Part shown: positions 6,953 through 14,493 of the stretch, one piece after another
How the letters are laid out: every line of letters begins with the position of its first letter
Position numbering within the stretch: position 1 is the stretch's first letter
Assembly: GCA_016215025.1 (NCBI GenBank)
Contig: JACRMI010000153.1
Coordinates: forward strand, 1-61,656
Origin: Chloroflexota bacterium
GTDB taxonomy: Bacteria; Chloroflexota; Anaerolineae; UBA4142
DNA: 61,656 nt
Direction of reading: 5' to 3'
Notes under the pieces: generated by a model
What the model was told of the DNA's origin: nothing
The model's input: the letters and a program-made list of their open reading frames with translations, nothing else
Database searches by the model: none
Translations under genes and position numbers: made by a program

Positions 6953-8230
6953 ATGGACTATCATCTTAAATGTACGTTATGCGGCGCAGAGTATGACGCC
7001 AAGGATGTCCGCTACGTTTGCCCCAAGCATGGCGACGACGGTATTCTCGACACGATTTTCGATTACAAACAAATTGCGGGAAAAACAAGTCCAAAGAAAA
7101 TTTCCGACTCGCGCGATTTTTCGATCTGGCGCTACGCTGAGCTCTTGCCTTTAGAGGATCCAAGCAAGTCCGCGCCGCCGTTGCAAGTCGGTTGGACGCC
7201 TATGTATCGTTCGACGACACTTGGCAAACAACTTGGCTTGAGCAATTTGTATTTCAAAGACGATGGGCGCAACCCGACCGCATCGTTCAAAGATCGAGCA
7301 AGCGCAGTTGTTGTCGCCAAAGCACGCGAACTCGGCGTGGATATTATCACGACGGCGAGCACCGGCAATGCGGGTGCAGCGTTGGCTGGGCTTGCGGCAG
7401 CCGCAAAAATGCCCGCTGTTATTTTCGTTCCTGAAACTGCGCCGCAAGCTAAAATCGCACAACTGCTCATCTTCGGTTCACGCGTGATGCTGGTTAAAGG
7501 CAACTACGATCAAGCCGTCGCCTTGTGTCTTGCCGCGTCCAAAGAATTCGGATGGTACTGCCGCAATACGGCGTACAATCCTTACACAGTTGAAGGGAAA
7601 AAGACCGCGTCGTTTGAAATTTGCGAACAATTGATCCTCACCCCAACCCTCTCCCTTGAAGGGAGAGGGAGAAAGGGTGAGGGTTGGGGTGCGCCCGACC
7701 GTATTTTCGTTTCGGTTGGCGATGGCAACATCATCAGTGGATTGTGGAAAGGGCTGCGCGATCTCGCCGCGCTGGGTTGGATCGACAAGATTCCCAAGTT
7801 GATGGGGATTCAGGCAGAAGGATCGGCAGCGTGCTATAATGCGTGGAAAGCTGGCACGGAAAAAATCACTGCAGTAAATGCTGTGACTGTGGCTGATTCG
7901 ATCAGCGCGGACATTCCTCTCGATGGCGTTCGCGCCGTGCGGGCCGTGCGCGAAACTGGCGGCGCATATCTTACCGTCAGCGACGATGAAATTCTCGCGG
8001 CGATTCCTGAACTTGCGCGCGGCGAAGCCATCTTCGCCGAGCCAGCCGCATCGACGGCGTACGCTGGCTTGAAGAAAGCAGTCAAGCAAGGTCTCGTGAA
8101 ATCTGACGAGACAATCGTCTGCATGATTACGGGCAATGGTTTGAAAGACATCAAGAGCGCGATGCAAGTTGCTGGCGAAGGTATACACATCGAGCCGACG
8201 CTGGAAGCGGTGAAGGCGTTTAAGTTATAA
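6953..8230 (+). CDS. thrC: Threonine synthase family PLP enzyme with zinc ribbon
   Basis: A 425-residue fold-type II PLP enzyme. An N-terminal zinc ribbon (CTLC and CPKH, residues 7-27) and the NPTASFKDRAS motif with the Schiff-base lysine at K113 match threonine synthases of the ribbon type, which convert O-phosphohomoserine to threonine. ATG 6953 has GGAG 7 nt upstream. Residues 229-246 come from a palindromic repeat inserted in frame (7637-7691), at a place where relatives have a short loop. The setting among ureide-catabolism genes leaves open a different substrate, such as a diaminopropionate-type amino acid. The hairpin at 8239-8263 follows. Confidence 0.8.
   Translation: MDYHLKCTLCGAEYDAKDVRYVCPKHGDDGILDTIFDYKQIAGKTSPKKISDSRDFSIWRYAELLPLEDPSKSAPPLQVGWTPMYRSTTLGKQLGLSNLYFKDDGRNPTASFKDRASAVVVAKARELGVDIITTASTGNAGAALAGLAAAAKMPAVIFVPETAPQAKIAQLLIFGSRVMLVKGNYDQAVALCLAASKEFGWYCRNTAYNPYTVEGKKTASFEICEQLILTPTLSLEGRGRKGEGWGAPDRIFVSVGDGNIISGLWKGLRDLAALGWIDKIPKLMGIQAEGSAACYNAWKAGTEKITAVNAVTVADSISADIPLDGVRAVRAVRETGGAYLTVSDDEILAAIPELARGEAIFAEPAASTAYAGLKKAVKQGLVKSDETIVCMITGNGLKDIKSAMQVAGEGIHIEPTLEAVKAFKL
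7637..7691. repeat. Palindromic repeat inserted in frame in thrC
   Basis: Nested palindrome. Outer arms CACCCCAACCC (7639-7649) and GGGTTGGGGTG (7681-7691); inner arms CCCTCTCCCTT (7647-7657) and AAGGGAGAGGG (7659-7669). Its length keeps the frame and it is translated as residues 229-246, rich in Leu, Thr, Gly and Arg. Elements of this CCCTCTCCC/GGGAGAGGG type are usually intergenic. Confidence 0.85.
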
Positions 8231-8238
8231 AACGAAAA

Positions 8239-8263
8239 ACCAGGTTTCTCGAAGAAGCCTGGT
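8239..8263. terminator. Hairpin repeat between thrC and mntA
   Basis: ACCAGG ... CCTGGT palindrome of the dispersed type with a TTTCTCGAAGAA-like centre. It stands between two convergent genes and may stop transcription from both sides. T-runs are weak. Confidence 0.5.
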
Positions 8264-8272
8264 CTCTGAAAA

Positions 8273-8659
8273 TCATTTTCGTTCGGTTCGTTGAATTGGC
8301 TTGCGTTTTATCGCGCGGCGCTTACCGTTGCCAGTAAGAGGAACTCCGAAAGATTTGATTTCCCAGACGAGCGGATTCTTTTCATGAAAATCTTGCGGTA
8401 GAAGCGAAATCACTTCCATTCGTGCGTCAATGCCGTCAGCGATGCGCGTCAGATGGCAGTAATCATCTAACCAATCGCCGCTTAGGTCATTTGAGACAAT
8501 CGCAATGTCAATGTCGCTATCAGGACGTGCGTACCCTTTCGCATACGAACCATAAAGGTACGCATACTGAATTTGGAATCCTTTGGTTTGGAGTTCTGCA
8601 ACAAAGCGATTGGATTTTCGCAATACTGTTTGGTTTATTTGAGATGCGACACAATCCAT
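8273..8659 (-). CDS. MNT-type nucleotidyltransferase (antitoxin MntA-like)
   Basis: A 128-residue protein with the minimal nucleotidyltransferase motif: G37-S38, then D49 and D51 in a GSYAKG...SDIDI context. MntA-type enzymes neutralise a neighbouring HEPN toxin by adding AMP to it. Start: ATG at 8659 lies inside the end of the HEPN gene, so translation is probably coupled; no clear ribosome-binding site is seen. A start nearer to QTVLRKSNRF would fit the family length better but lacks an ATG. The C-terminus is rich in Lys/Arg. Confidence 0.8.
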   Translation of the reverse strand: MDCVASQINQTVLRKSNRFVAELQTKGFQIQYAYLYGSYAKGYARPDSDIDIAIVSNDLSGDWLDDYCHLTRIADGIDARMEVISLLPQDFHEKNPLVWEIKSFGVPLTGNGKRRAIKRKPIQRTERK

Positions 8660-9038
8660 TTGCCCATCCCTCGGATTTTTTCAATTCGGCTTGAGTGAAT
8701 TTGCGGTCGAACCGTTTATATAGCAAAAGACGCTGATCGGGATAACGCGCGGTGATGTTATAGGCAGTAAAGCGTGTTAACAAATCGTGTTGTGCTTCAT
8801 TGATTTCCAGAGCCGCTTTGAGAGCGAGTGTGTATAGCTTGTGTCCAAACGGCGCATCTTTGTATGTGTGCTGCACGATCAATGCCTTCAACAACACTTC
8901 AAGATAAAGATGCCCGAAGAAAAGCGCGTGCATATGGCGTCGCTTTTCAAAAAGCGAGTTGGCGGTTTTCAGATTGACGTTTGCCAACGTCTTCCAGTAT
9001 TTGATTTGTGTGTTGATATCCGCGTGGTTTTCCGACAT
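8635..9038 (-). pseudogene. HEPN-domain toxin gene with a one-base frameshift
   Basis: The first about 120 residues form a HEPN domain (NSLFEKRRHMHALFFGHLYLE is the core; the family uses an R-x4-6-H active site for RNA cleavage). At an A6 tract (plus-strand T6 at 8676-8681) the frame runs on into an unrelated tail ending at 8520. Adding one base to that tract restores a normal C-terminus (KKIRGMGKWIVSHLK) and a stop at 8635-8637, just inside the MNT gene. It is therefore either a single slippage mutation, programmed slippage, or a sequencing error in a homopolymer. Coordinates given are for the restored gene. Confidence 0.75.
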
Positions 9039-9170
9039 GAAGAATCACCAACTTTCTCGGCCGGAGAATAACATAGCCACTGTGCGTTGACAAACAAACA
9101 AGGTTTGATTTGTCCCGACTTGGCGAGCCGGAGAATCTCAAAATTGAAATCCCACTAAAGGAGTTTACCA

Positions 9171-10544
9171 ATGGCAATCCTAGGTCCTACATTCGAAGAA
9201 ATGCTTCACCCGAACAAAATCGCGCCCGATATTCGCAAGCGCGCGATTGAAGTGAAAATGCAAGACCCACTCGATCCGATCAATCTGTTCAACATCACCT
9301 GGCGCGACAGCAACAACCAGCCATACTATTTCGTGATGCCGAAAGAACTGACCGGCGTCGATGCGAACATTGTCGTTTTGTATGGCAAGGACTTTCCGAC
9401 CGGCGCGCACAAAGTCGGCGCAGCGTATTCCGTCCTGCTCGAAAAAATTCTGTTCGGCGAAGTCGATCCGGCGAAGCACACCGTCGTTTGGCCCAGCACA
9501 GGCAACTATGGCATCGGCGGCGCATGGGTTGGTGGTCGCGTCGGAACAAAATCGATTGTTGTTTTGCCCGAAGGCATGAGCAAAGAACGATTCGTGCAAA
9601 TCGAATCGTACGGCGCACGCATCATCAAAACGTTCGGCTCAGAATCGAACGTCAAGGAAATCTACGACGAAACGCACCGCTTGAGCCAAGACCCGAACAT
9701 TCGCATCCTCAATCAATTCGAGGTGATGGGCAACTATCGTTTCCATTATCACGTCACCGGCAACACCATTGTCGAGTTGGCAGACCTTCTGAAAAAGCAA
9801 GGCGTCGGCAATGGAAAGATTGCGGCGTACTGCTCGGCGATGGGAAGCGCAGGCACGATTGCGGCAGGTGATCGCTTGAAGCAAGTCTGGCCCGATCATA
9901 AAATCGTCGGACTGGAACCGATTCAATGCCCAACGCTTTACAACAACGGCTACGGTTCGCATGATATTCAAGGCATCGGCGACAAGCATGTGACGTGGAT
10001 TCATAACGTGATGAATCAAGATGCGATCATGTGCCTCGACGACATCGAATGCAAAAAAGGTTTGCAGTTGCTGACCGAAGAAGCGGGTTGGAACACACTC
10101 GTCAAACGCTTCGGCATTCCGCAAGCGACGGTCGAAAAAATGGCGACGTTGTTCGGCATCAGCGGCGTGTGCAATGTGCTGGGCGCAATCAAGACAGCCA
10201 AGTTCTATGGATTCGGCAAGAACGATACCATCGTCACGATTTGCACCGACAACATTGCGCGTTATCATTCGGTGATGGAAGAGATGACGCAGCGATTCGG
10301 CAAGATGGACGAAGCTGAAGCGACCGCGCGCGCGCACATCTTCATCGATCAAAAGACCGATTGGATTCACGAAGGCACAACTGAAATGCGGAAGCAATGG
10401 CATGCTTTAAAATATTATACTTGGGTGGAGCAACAAGGTAAGACCGTCGAAGAACTCAATGCGCAAATGAGTCAAGAGTGGTGGATCAAGCACCAGGAGA
10501 TGGTAGGCGAGATTGATGCCAAGTTAGCAGCAACACGCGGCTAG
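9171..10544 (+). CDS. PLP-dependent enzyme of the cysteine synthase/threonine dehydratase fold
   Basis: A 457-residue fold-type II enzyme. The PLP lysine is K81 in TGAHKVGAAYS, a substrate loop STGNYGIGGAW follows, and a glycine-rich phosphate site is seen in CSAMGSAGTIAAG. It has a strong AAAGGAG site. It is longer than cysteine synthase (about 310 residues), with an extra C-terminal segment of about 120 residues (EMTQRFGKMDEAEATARAH...). It is not recognisably YgeX (2,3-diaminopropionate ammonia-lyase) but occupies a comparable place beside ygeW, arcC and ssnA genes, so a lyase acting on a diamino or ureido acid is a reasonable guess. The exact reaction is unknown. Confidence 0.75.
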   Translation: MAILGPTFEEMLHPNKIAPDIRKRAIEVKMQDPLDPINLFNITWRDSNNQPYYFVMPKELTGVDANIVVLYGKDFPTGAHKVGAAYSVLLEKILFGEVDPAKHTVVWPSTGNYGIGGAWVGGRVGTKSIVVLPEGMSKERFVQIESYGARIIKTFGSESNVKEIYDETHRLSQDPNIRILNQFEVMGNYRFHYHVTGNTIVELADLLKKQGVGNGKIAAYCSAMGSAGTIAAGDRLKQVWPDHKIVGLEPIQCPTLYNNGYGSHDIQGIGDKHVTWIHNVMNQDAIMCLDDIECKKGLQLLTEEAGWNTLVKRFGIPQATVEKMATLFGISGVCNVLGAIKTAKFYGFGKNDTIVTICTDNIARYHSVMEEMTQRFGKMDEAEATARAHIFIDQKTDWIHEGTTEMRKQWHALKYYTWVEQQGKTVEELNAQMSQEWWIKHQEMVGEIDAKLAATRG

Positions 10545-10556
10545 AATCCTTTTGGA

Positions 10557-10668
10557 CGCGGACAAACGCGGACAAACGCGGATAGTTTTTATCTGCGTGA
10601 CTGTGCTGAACTGGCTGTGCGAACTTCAGCACAGTCAGCACAGCCAATCTGCGTTAATCCGCGTCCCA
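10557..10668. repeat. Composite repeat: word-repeat W6 around a CTGTGC hairpin (C1)
   Basis: Outer words ACGCGGACAA (10557-10593) and their complement TTAATCCGCGTCC (10647-10668). The inner element is a perfect 12-bp inverted repeat GACTGTGCTGAA (10599-10610) with TTCAGCACAGTC (10625-10636). It fills the spacer before the amidohydrolase gene. Relatives of the inner element lie at 16793, 20998 and 32285. Confidence 0.8.
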
Positions 10669-10681
10669 TTTTGAGGTGCGT

Positions 10682-12028
10682 ATGCTCATCACCAACGGTA
10701 CCATCATCACGCTAGGCGAAGACAATCGCGTGATCGAAAACGGCGCGGTGTACATTCGTGGCGACAAGATCGCCGACATCGGTACGACGAATGCGCTGGT
10801 CAAGAAATATCCAAACGAAGAACAACTCGACGCGCAAGGAAAACTCGTCATGCCTGGCAGCATCGTTGGGCATACGCACTTTTACGGCGCGTTCGCCCGC
10901 GGCATGTCGATCCCAGGTTCTGCGCCGAGAAACTTTCCACAGATTCTCGACCAGTTGTGGTGGAAGATCGACCGCGCGCTGACGCTCGAAGATAGCAAAC
11001 TCTCCGCGCTCGTTTGTCTCGTCGATGCCATTCGCAACGGCACGACGACGCTCATCGATCATCACGCCAGCCCCAACGCCATCGATGGTTCGCTGGATGC
11101 GGTTGCCGATGCGGTGCTTGAGTCCGGTTTGCGCGCGTCGCTCTGCTATGAGGTAACCGATCGAAATGGCGCAGCAGGCGCGAAAGCAGGCATCCGCGAG
11201 AACGTTCGGTTCATAAAAAAAGTCAACAGTCGACAGTCAACAGTCAACACTCAGCTTGGCGCATCATTCGGAATCCATGCTTCATTTACAGTATCTGACA
11301 AGACGTTGGAAAGATGTCTGGAAGCAGCAGAAGGACTGAATACCGGCTTTCACATTCACGTCGGCGAAGATATTGCGGACGAAGATGATTCGTTGAACCA
11401 GTACGGAATGCGCGTAGTGGATCGACTGAATGCGCGTGGCGTGCTTGGCGCAAAAAGCATCGCGGTGCATTGCGTCAACGCGGACATAGGCGAAATCGAA
11501 TTGTTGCTGCAGACCAAAACGAACGTCGCGCACAATCCGCGCTCGAATATGAACAACGCGGTCGGCGTCGCCGACATCCTGGGAATGCTGCGGCGCGGCG
11601 TCAATGTCGGCTTGGGCAATGATGGATTTAGCAACAATCATTTTGCGGAAATGAAAACCGCCTACCTGCTGCACAAATTGATTCGCCGCGATCCGCGCGT
11701 GATGGGCGCAGACCAAGTTTTGCAAATGGCGTACGCGAACAACGCGAAAATCGCGCATGTGTTTTGGAAACCCAGGCTCGGCGAATTATCCGTCGGTGCC
11801 TTTGCCGACATCATCTTGCTCAATTACGTTCCCCACACCCCGCTAACCGCAGGAAATTTTCCCTGGCAACTCATCTTCGGTATTGACGGCGCACATGTAA
11901 CGCATACAATTTGTGCGGGCAAGTTGTTGATGAAAGATCGTGAGCTGTTGACCCTCGACGAACAAGCCATTGCAGCACAAGCTAAGCAAGCATCGAAACA
12001 AGTTTGGAAACGCGTCCAGGAATTGTAA
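10682..12028 (+). CDS. ssnA: SsnA-type amidohydrolase (aminohydrolase)
   Basis: A 448-residue metal-dependent amidohydrolase of the chlorohydrolase/guanine-deaminase branch. HTH metal ligands are H64 and H66 (VGHTHFYG), a further ligand segment is HIHVGE, HCVNAD follows, and GLGNDGFSNN carries the conserved Asp. SsnA is encoded in the E. coli purine/uric-acid cluster and is linked to ureide or purine breakdown. ATG 10682 (GAGG 5 nt upstream) is preferred over GTG 10676. Residues about 180-190 are encoded by a tandem word repeat (11219-11252) not expected in the family. The downstream GNAT gene starts at the next base. Confidence 0.85.
   Translation: MLITNGTIITLGEDNRVIENGAVYIRGDKIADIGTTNALVKKYPNEEQLDAQGKLVMPGSIVGHTHFYGAFARGMSIPGSAPRNFPQILDQLWWKIDRALTLEDSKLSALVCLVDAIRNGTTTLIDHHASPNAIDGSLDAVADAVLESGLRASLCYEVTDRNGAAGAKAGIRENVRFIKKVNSRQSTVNTQLGASFGIHASFTVSDKTLERCLEAAEGLNTGFHIHVGEDIADEDDSLNQYGMRVVDRLNARGVLGAKSIAVHCVNADIGEIELLLQTKTNVAHNPRSNMNNAVGVADILGMLRRGVNVGLGNDGFSNNHFAEMKTAYLLHKLIRRDPRVMGADQVLQMAYANNAKIAHVFWKPRLGELSVGAFADIILLNYVPHTPLTAGNFPWQLIFGIDGAHVTHTICAGKLLMKDRELLTLDEQAIAAQAKQASKQVWKRVQEL
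11219..11252. repeat. Tandem word repeat inside ssnA
   Basis: Four near-copies of AGTCAACAGTC/GACAGTCAACA inside the coding frame, translated as VNSRQSTVNTQ. The same CAGTCAA/CAGTGGACAGT words make up the intergenic elements at 12808 and 17384. Confidence 0.75.
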
Positions 12029-12811
12029 ATGACTATTCATCCTCTTGCCGACCGACTCGAATACCACGAGGAATCGTCGAATGGTCAAGCGGCGAAAGAC
12101 ATCGGCGGCGCATTTCTTGAGTTGGGCGACGTGACGCTCGTCTACTCGCATCCCGATTTTGGGACGGGTTTGAATTTTGCCTGTCGCATTCGTTCCGAGG
12201 ATACACTCATTGAAAGTATGATCGACGATGTGAATGCCTGGTTTACCCAGCGCAATATCGCGCCGCATTTTCGCGTCAGTCCGCTCACGCGACCAGCAAA
12301 TGTAGCTGCGATTCTCGAACAGCGCGGATTTGTTCGCACCGAAGCAGAAACGCAAATGGTTTTGGAAACCGACGACGTGGAACGCTCGACGAATCGCCAA
12401 GTGCGCATCGAAACCGTCACCTTGGATGATCTCGAACAGTGGGTCAGCATTCAACATCGCGGCTTTGGCGGCAGCAGTCAACCCTCTACATCGATAATTG
12501 AGATGGCACGTCGAAGTTACGACTCGGGCAGAAGTACGCTTTACGTGGCGCGTCTCTACGGCGAAGCGGTCGGCGCTGCTTCGCTCATTAACTGGGCAGG
12601 CGTGTTCGGTATTTACGGCGTCGCCGTCGAAGAACGAGTGCGCGGACAAGGTGTCGGTACAGCACTCGCACGCCGAATGATTCGCGACGCGCGTGTGTAC
12701 CCCGACATGCCAATTTGTTTGCAGGTCGAAACGAGTAGCCCAACACAATCATGGTACGAGCGTTTGGGATTCCGAGTCGTTTATGATAGGACGGGATGGA
12801 CGAAAAAGTGA
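12029..12811 (+). CDS. GNAT-family N-acetyltransferase (two-domain)
   Basis: A 260-residue protein. The C-terminal half is a GNAT domain with the acetyl-CoA loop RVRGQGVGTALARR (motif A, R/Q-x-x-G-x-G/A) and the end pattern SWYERLGFRVVYDR. The N-terminal half (1-120) is a degenerate second GNAT-like or substrate-binding domain. The ATG follows the ssnA stop with no spacer, so it is translated from the same message. The substrate is not predictable, but the coupling suggests modification of a product or of toxic amines in the same pathway. Confidence 0.8.
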   Translation: MTIHPLADRLEYHEESSNGQAAKDIGGAFLELGDVTLVYSHPDFGTGLNFACRIRSEDTLIESMIDDVNAWFTQRNIAPHFRVSPLTRPANVAAILEQRGFVRTEAETQMVLETDDVERSTNRQVRIETVTLDDLEQWVSIQHRGFGGSSQPSTSIIEMARRSYDSGRSTLYVARLYGEAVGAASLINWAGVFGIYGVAVEERVRGQGVGTALARRMIRDARVYPDMPICLQVETSSPTQSWYERLGFRVVYDRTGWTKK

Positions 12812-12890
12812 ACAGTGGACAGTGGACAGTAACGAGGCAAACGCATGGAAAGCAACGAAACTAACGAACAATCGCACAATCGCACTATTG
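12808..12890. repeat. Word-repeat element W8 running into the npdG 5' end
   Basis: GTGAACAGTGGACAGTGGAC words (12809-12830) are followed by AACGAA and ACAATCGCAC words up to about 12890. The second part is inside the npdG reading frame and encodes its first dozen residues. Confidence 0.65.
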
Positions 12891-13534
12891 CACTAATTGG
12901 TGGTACTGGCAAAGAAGGCAACGCGCTCGCATTTCGATTTGCGAAAGCAGGCGTACGCGTTTTGATCGGCTCGCGCGATGCAATCAAGGCGCTGAACGCG
13001 GCGACGGAAATGAACGCACGCATCGACACGTCGAGCGTTGAGGGTTATTCCAATCGCGATGCGGCCACCAAGGCAGACATTGTTTTGCTGTCGGTTCCAT
13101 TCGACGGCATGAAACCCATTCTCGAAGATTTGCGCGACGCGGTGCAAGGAAAAATCGTCATCAATATCGCGTCGTCGCTCGATCCTGAACGCAAGAGTCG
13201 CGCGAAAATTCCTGCGGCTGGCTCGACCACGGCTGAGGTGCAACAATTTTTCGGCGACTCGGCAAAGGTCGTGGCGGCATTTCAGAACATTTCGCCCGAG
13301 AAACTTGAATCGGTCGAAGAAAAGATCGATTGCGATGTATTGGTCTGCGGCGGCGACAAAGCATCACGCGAAATCGTGATCGATTTGATTCGCAAGATCG
13401 GCATCGATGCATTTGACGCGGGCGTGCTCGCCAACGCCGTTGCCGTCGAAGCGTTGACGGCGGTACTGATCGCCGTCAACCTCAAATACAAAATCAAAGG
13501 CGCAGGCATTCGATTGGTTGGCGTGCCGCGATGA
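12845..13534 (+). CDS. npdG: NADPH-dependent F420 reductase (NADPH:F420 oxidoreductase)
   Basis: A 229-residue dinucleotide-binding protein. Rossmann loop GGTGKEGNALA at 19-29 and the GSRD phosphate-recognition site that selects NADPH are visible, followed by the F420-binding AAFQNISPEKLE region. It passes hydride between NADPH and deazaflavin F420. The first 13 residues look like translated repeat DNA; the family normally starts close to TIALIGG, so the true start may be different or the extension real. It overlaps cofE by 4 nt (ATGA), which supports a joint F420 function. Confidence 0.85.
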   Translation: MESNETNEQSHNRTIALIGGTGKEGNALAFRFAKAGVRVLIGSRDAIKALNAATEMNARIDTSSVEGYSNRDAATKADIVLLSVPFDGMKPILEDLRDAVQGKIVINIASSLDPERKSRAKIPAAGSTTAEVQQFFGDSAKVVAAFQNISPEKLESVEEKIDCDVLVCGGDKASREIVIDLIRKIGIDAFDAGVLANAVAVEALTAVLIAVNLKYKIKGAGIRLVGVPR

Positions 13535-14295
13535 CTCAACTTACCTTAACCGCTCTACCCAACATTCCGCTCGTCATGCGCGACGACGACCTCGCCATGA
13601 TTATTTTGCGCGGGCTGCATGACGCGCGCATCGAATTGCAAGACGGCGACGTGCTCGTGCTCGCGCAAAAAATCGTCAGCAAGTCCGAAGGGCGCATGGT
13701 GCGTTTGCGCGATGTGACGCCATCGGCGCAAGCGACTGAATTGTCGAAACAATCGAACAAGGATGTGCGCTTTTGTCAAGTGGTGTTGTGGGACACGCGC
13801 GAAGTCCTGCGCGTACGCGATGGACTCATCATCGTCGAAACAAAGCATGGCTGGGTGTGCGCCAACGCTGGGATTGATCGCTCCAATGTTGCGCCACACG
13901 ATGAAGAGGAATGGGTCTTGCGCTTGCCCGAAGATGCGGATCGATCAGCGCGTGAGTTGCGTGAGCGCCTGCGCACGCTGACCTCCCGCGATATCGGCAT
14001 CGTTATCAACGATACACATGGACGCGCGTGGCGGAACGGCGCGATCGGCGTAGCGATTGGCGTCGCGGGATTGCCGGCGGTCGAAGATTTGCGCGGCAAG
14101 TCCGACTTGTTTGGTTATCAATTGCAAGTGACGACGATTGGCTTGGCGGATCAAATCGCATCGGCGGCATCGCTCGTACAAGGACAGGCCGACGAAGGGC
14201 GACCGATTGTGCATGTGCGTGGCGTGCCCAAATCGCAACGCGATGGTTCAGCGCACGAGATTGTTCGCACCAAAGAGCAAGATTTGTTCCGATAA
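13531..14295 (+). CDS. cofE: Coenzyme F420-0:L-glutamate ligase
   Basis: A 254-residue single-domain CofE/FbiB-N type ligase that adds glutamate to F420-0 with GTP. Recognisable segments are DVLVLAQKIVSKSEGR, the ANAGIDRSN metal/nucleotide segment, and NDTHGRAWRNGAIGVAIGV. Actinobacterial FbiB has an extra nitroreductase domain, which is absent here. The start codon overlaps the npdG stop. Only these two F420 genes are visible; cofC, cofD and fbiC are not in the window. Confidence 0.93.
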   Translation: MTQLTLTALPNIPLVMRDDDLAMIILRGLHDARIELQDGDVLVLAQKIVSKSEGRMVRLRDVTPSAQATELSKQSNKDVRFCQVVLWDTREVLRVRDGLIIVETKHGWVCANAGIDRSNVAPHDEEEWVLRLPEDADRSARELRERLRTLTSRDIGIVINDTHGRAWRNGAIGVAIGVAGLPAVEDLRGKSDLFGYQLQVTTIGLADQIASAASLVQGQADEGRPIVHVRGVPKSQRDGSAHEIVRTKEQDLFR

Positions 14296-14296
14296 T

Positions 14297-14325
14297 TTGC
14301 GAATCTACGCCAGTTGTGTTAGAAT
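14297..14325 (+). promoter_or_regulatory. Promoter of tRNA-Trp
   Basis: TTGCGA (14297-14302), a 17-nt spacer, TAGAAT (14320-14325); predicted start near 14332, 4 nt before the tRNA. Confidence 0.6.
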
Positions 14326-14335
14326 AGCGACACGT

Positions 14336-14409
14336 AGGTGAGTAGCTCAATTTGGCAGAGCACCGCTCTCCAAAAGCGGGGGTTGGGGGTTCAAGTCCCT
14401 CCTCACCTG
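14336..14409 (+). tRNA. tRNA-Trp (anticodon CCA)
   Basis: A cloverleaf can be folded: acceptor AGGTGAG (14336-14342) pairs with CTCACCT (14402-14408), discriminator G at 14409. The D arm contains AGCTC...GAGC, the anticodon stem CGCT/AGCG holds CTCCAAA with anticodon CCA, and the T arm is GGGGGTTCAAGTCCCTC. The 3' CCA is not encoded. The gene lies between cofE and an AT-rich putative nuclease gene; tRNA 3' ends are common integration sites, but I see no duplicated tRNA end. Confidence 0.95.
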
Positions 14410-14418
14410 CTCGAAATG

Positions 14419-14460
14419 AATCGCGCAAGTCTCGCTTTAATTAGCGAGACTTGCGCGATT
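14419..14460. terminator. 18-bp hairpin after tRNA-Trp
   Basis: Perfect inverted repeat 14419-14436/14443-14460 with a 6-nt TTAATT loop. No U-run follows, so it may act as a strong stem for processing or a Rho-type stop. Part of it (CTTGCGCG) recurs in the hairpin at 16106-16143 after the next gene. Confidence 0.6.
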
Positions 14461-14493
14461 GTGCATGAAAATGCTCTTCCTGGAGGTGCTAGA

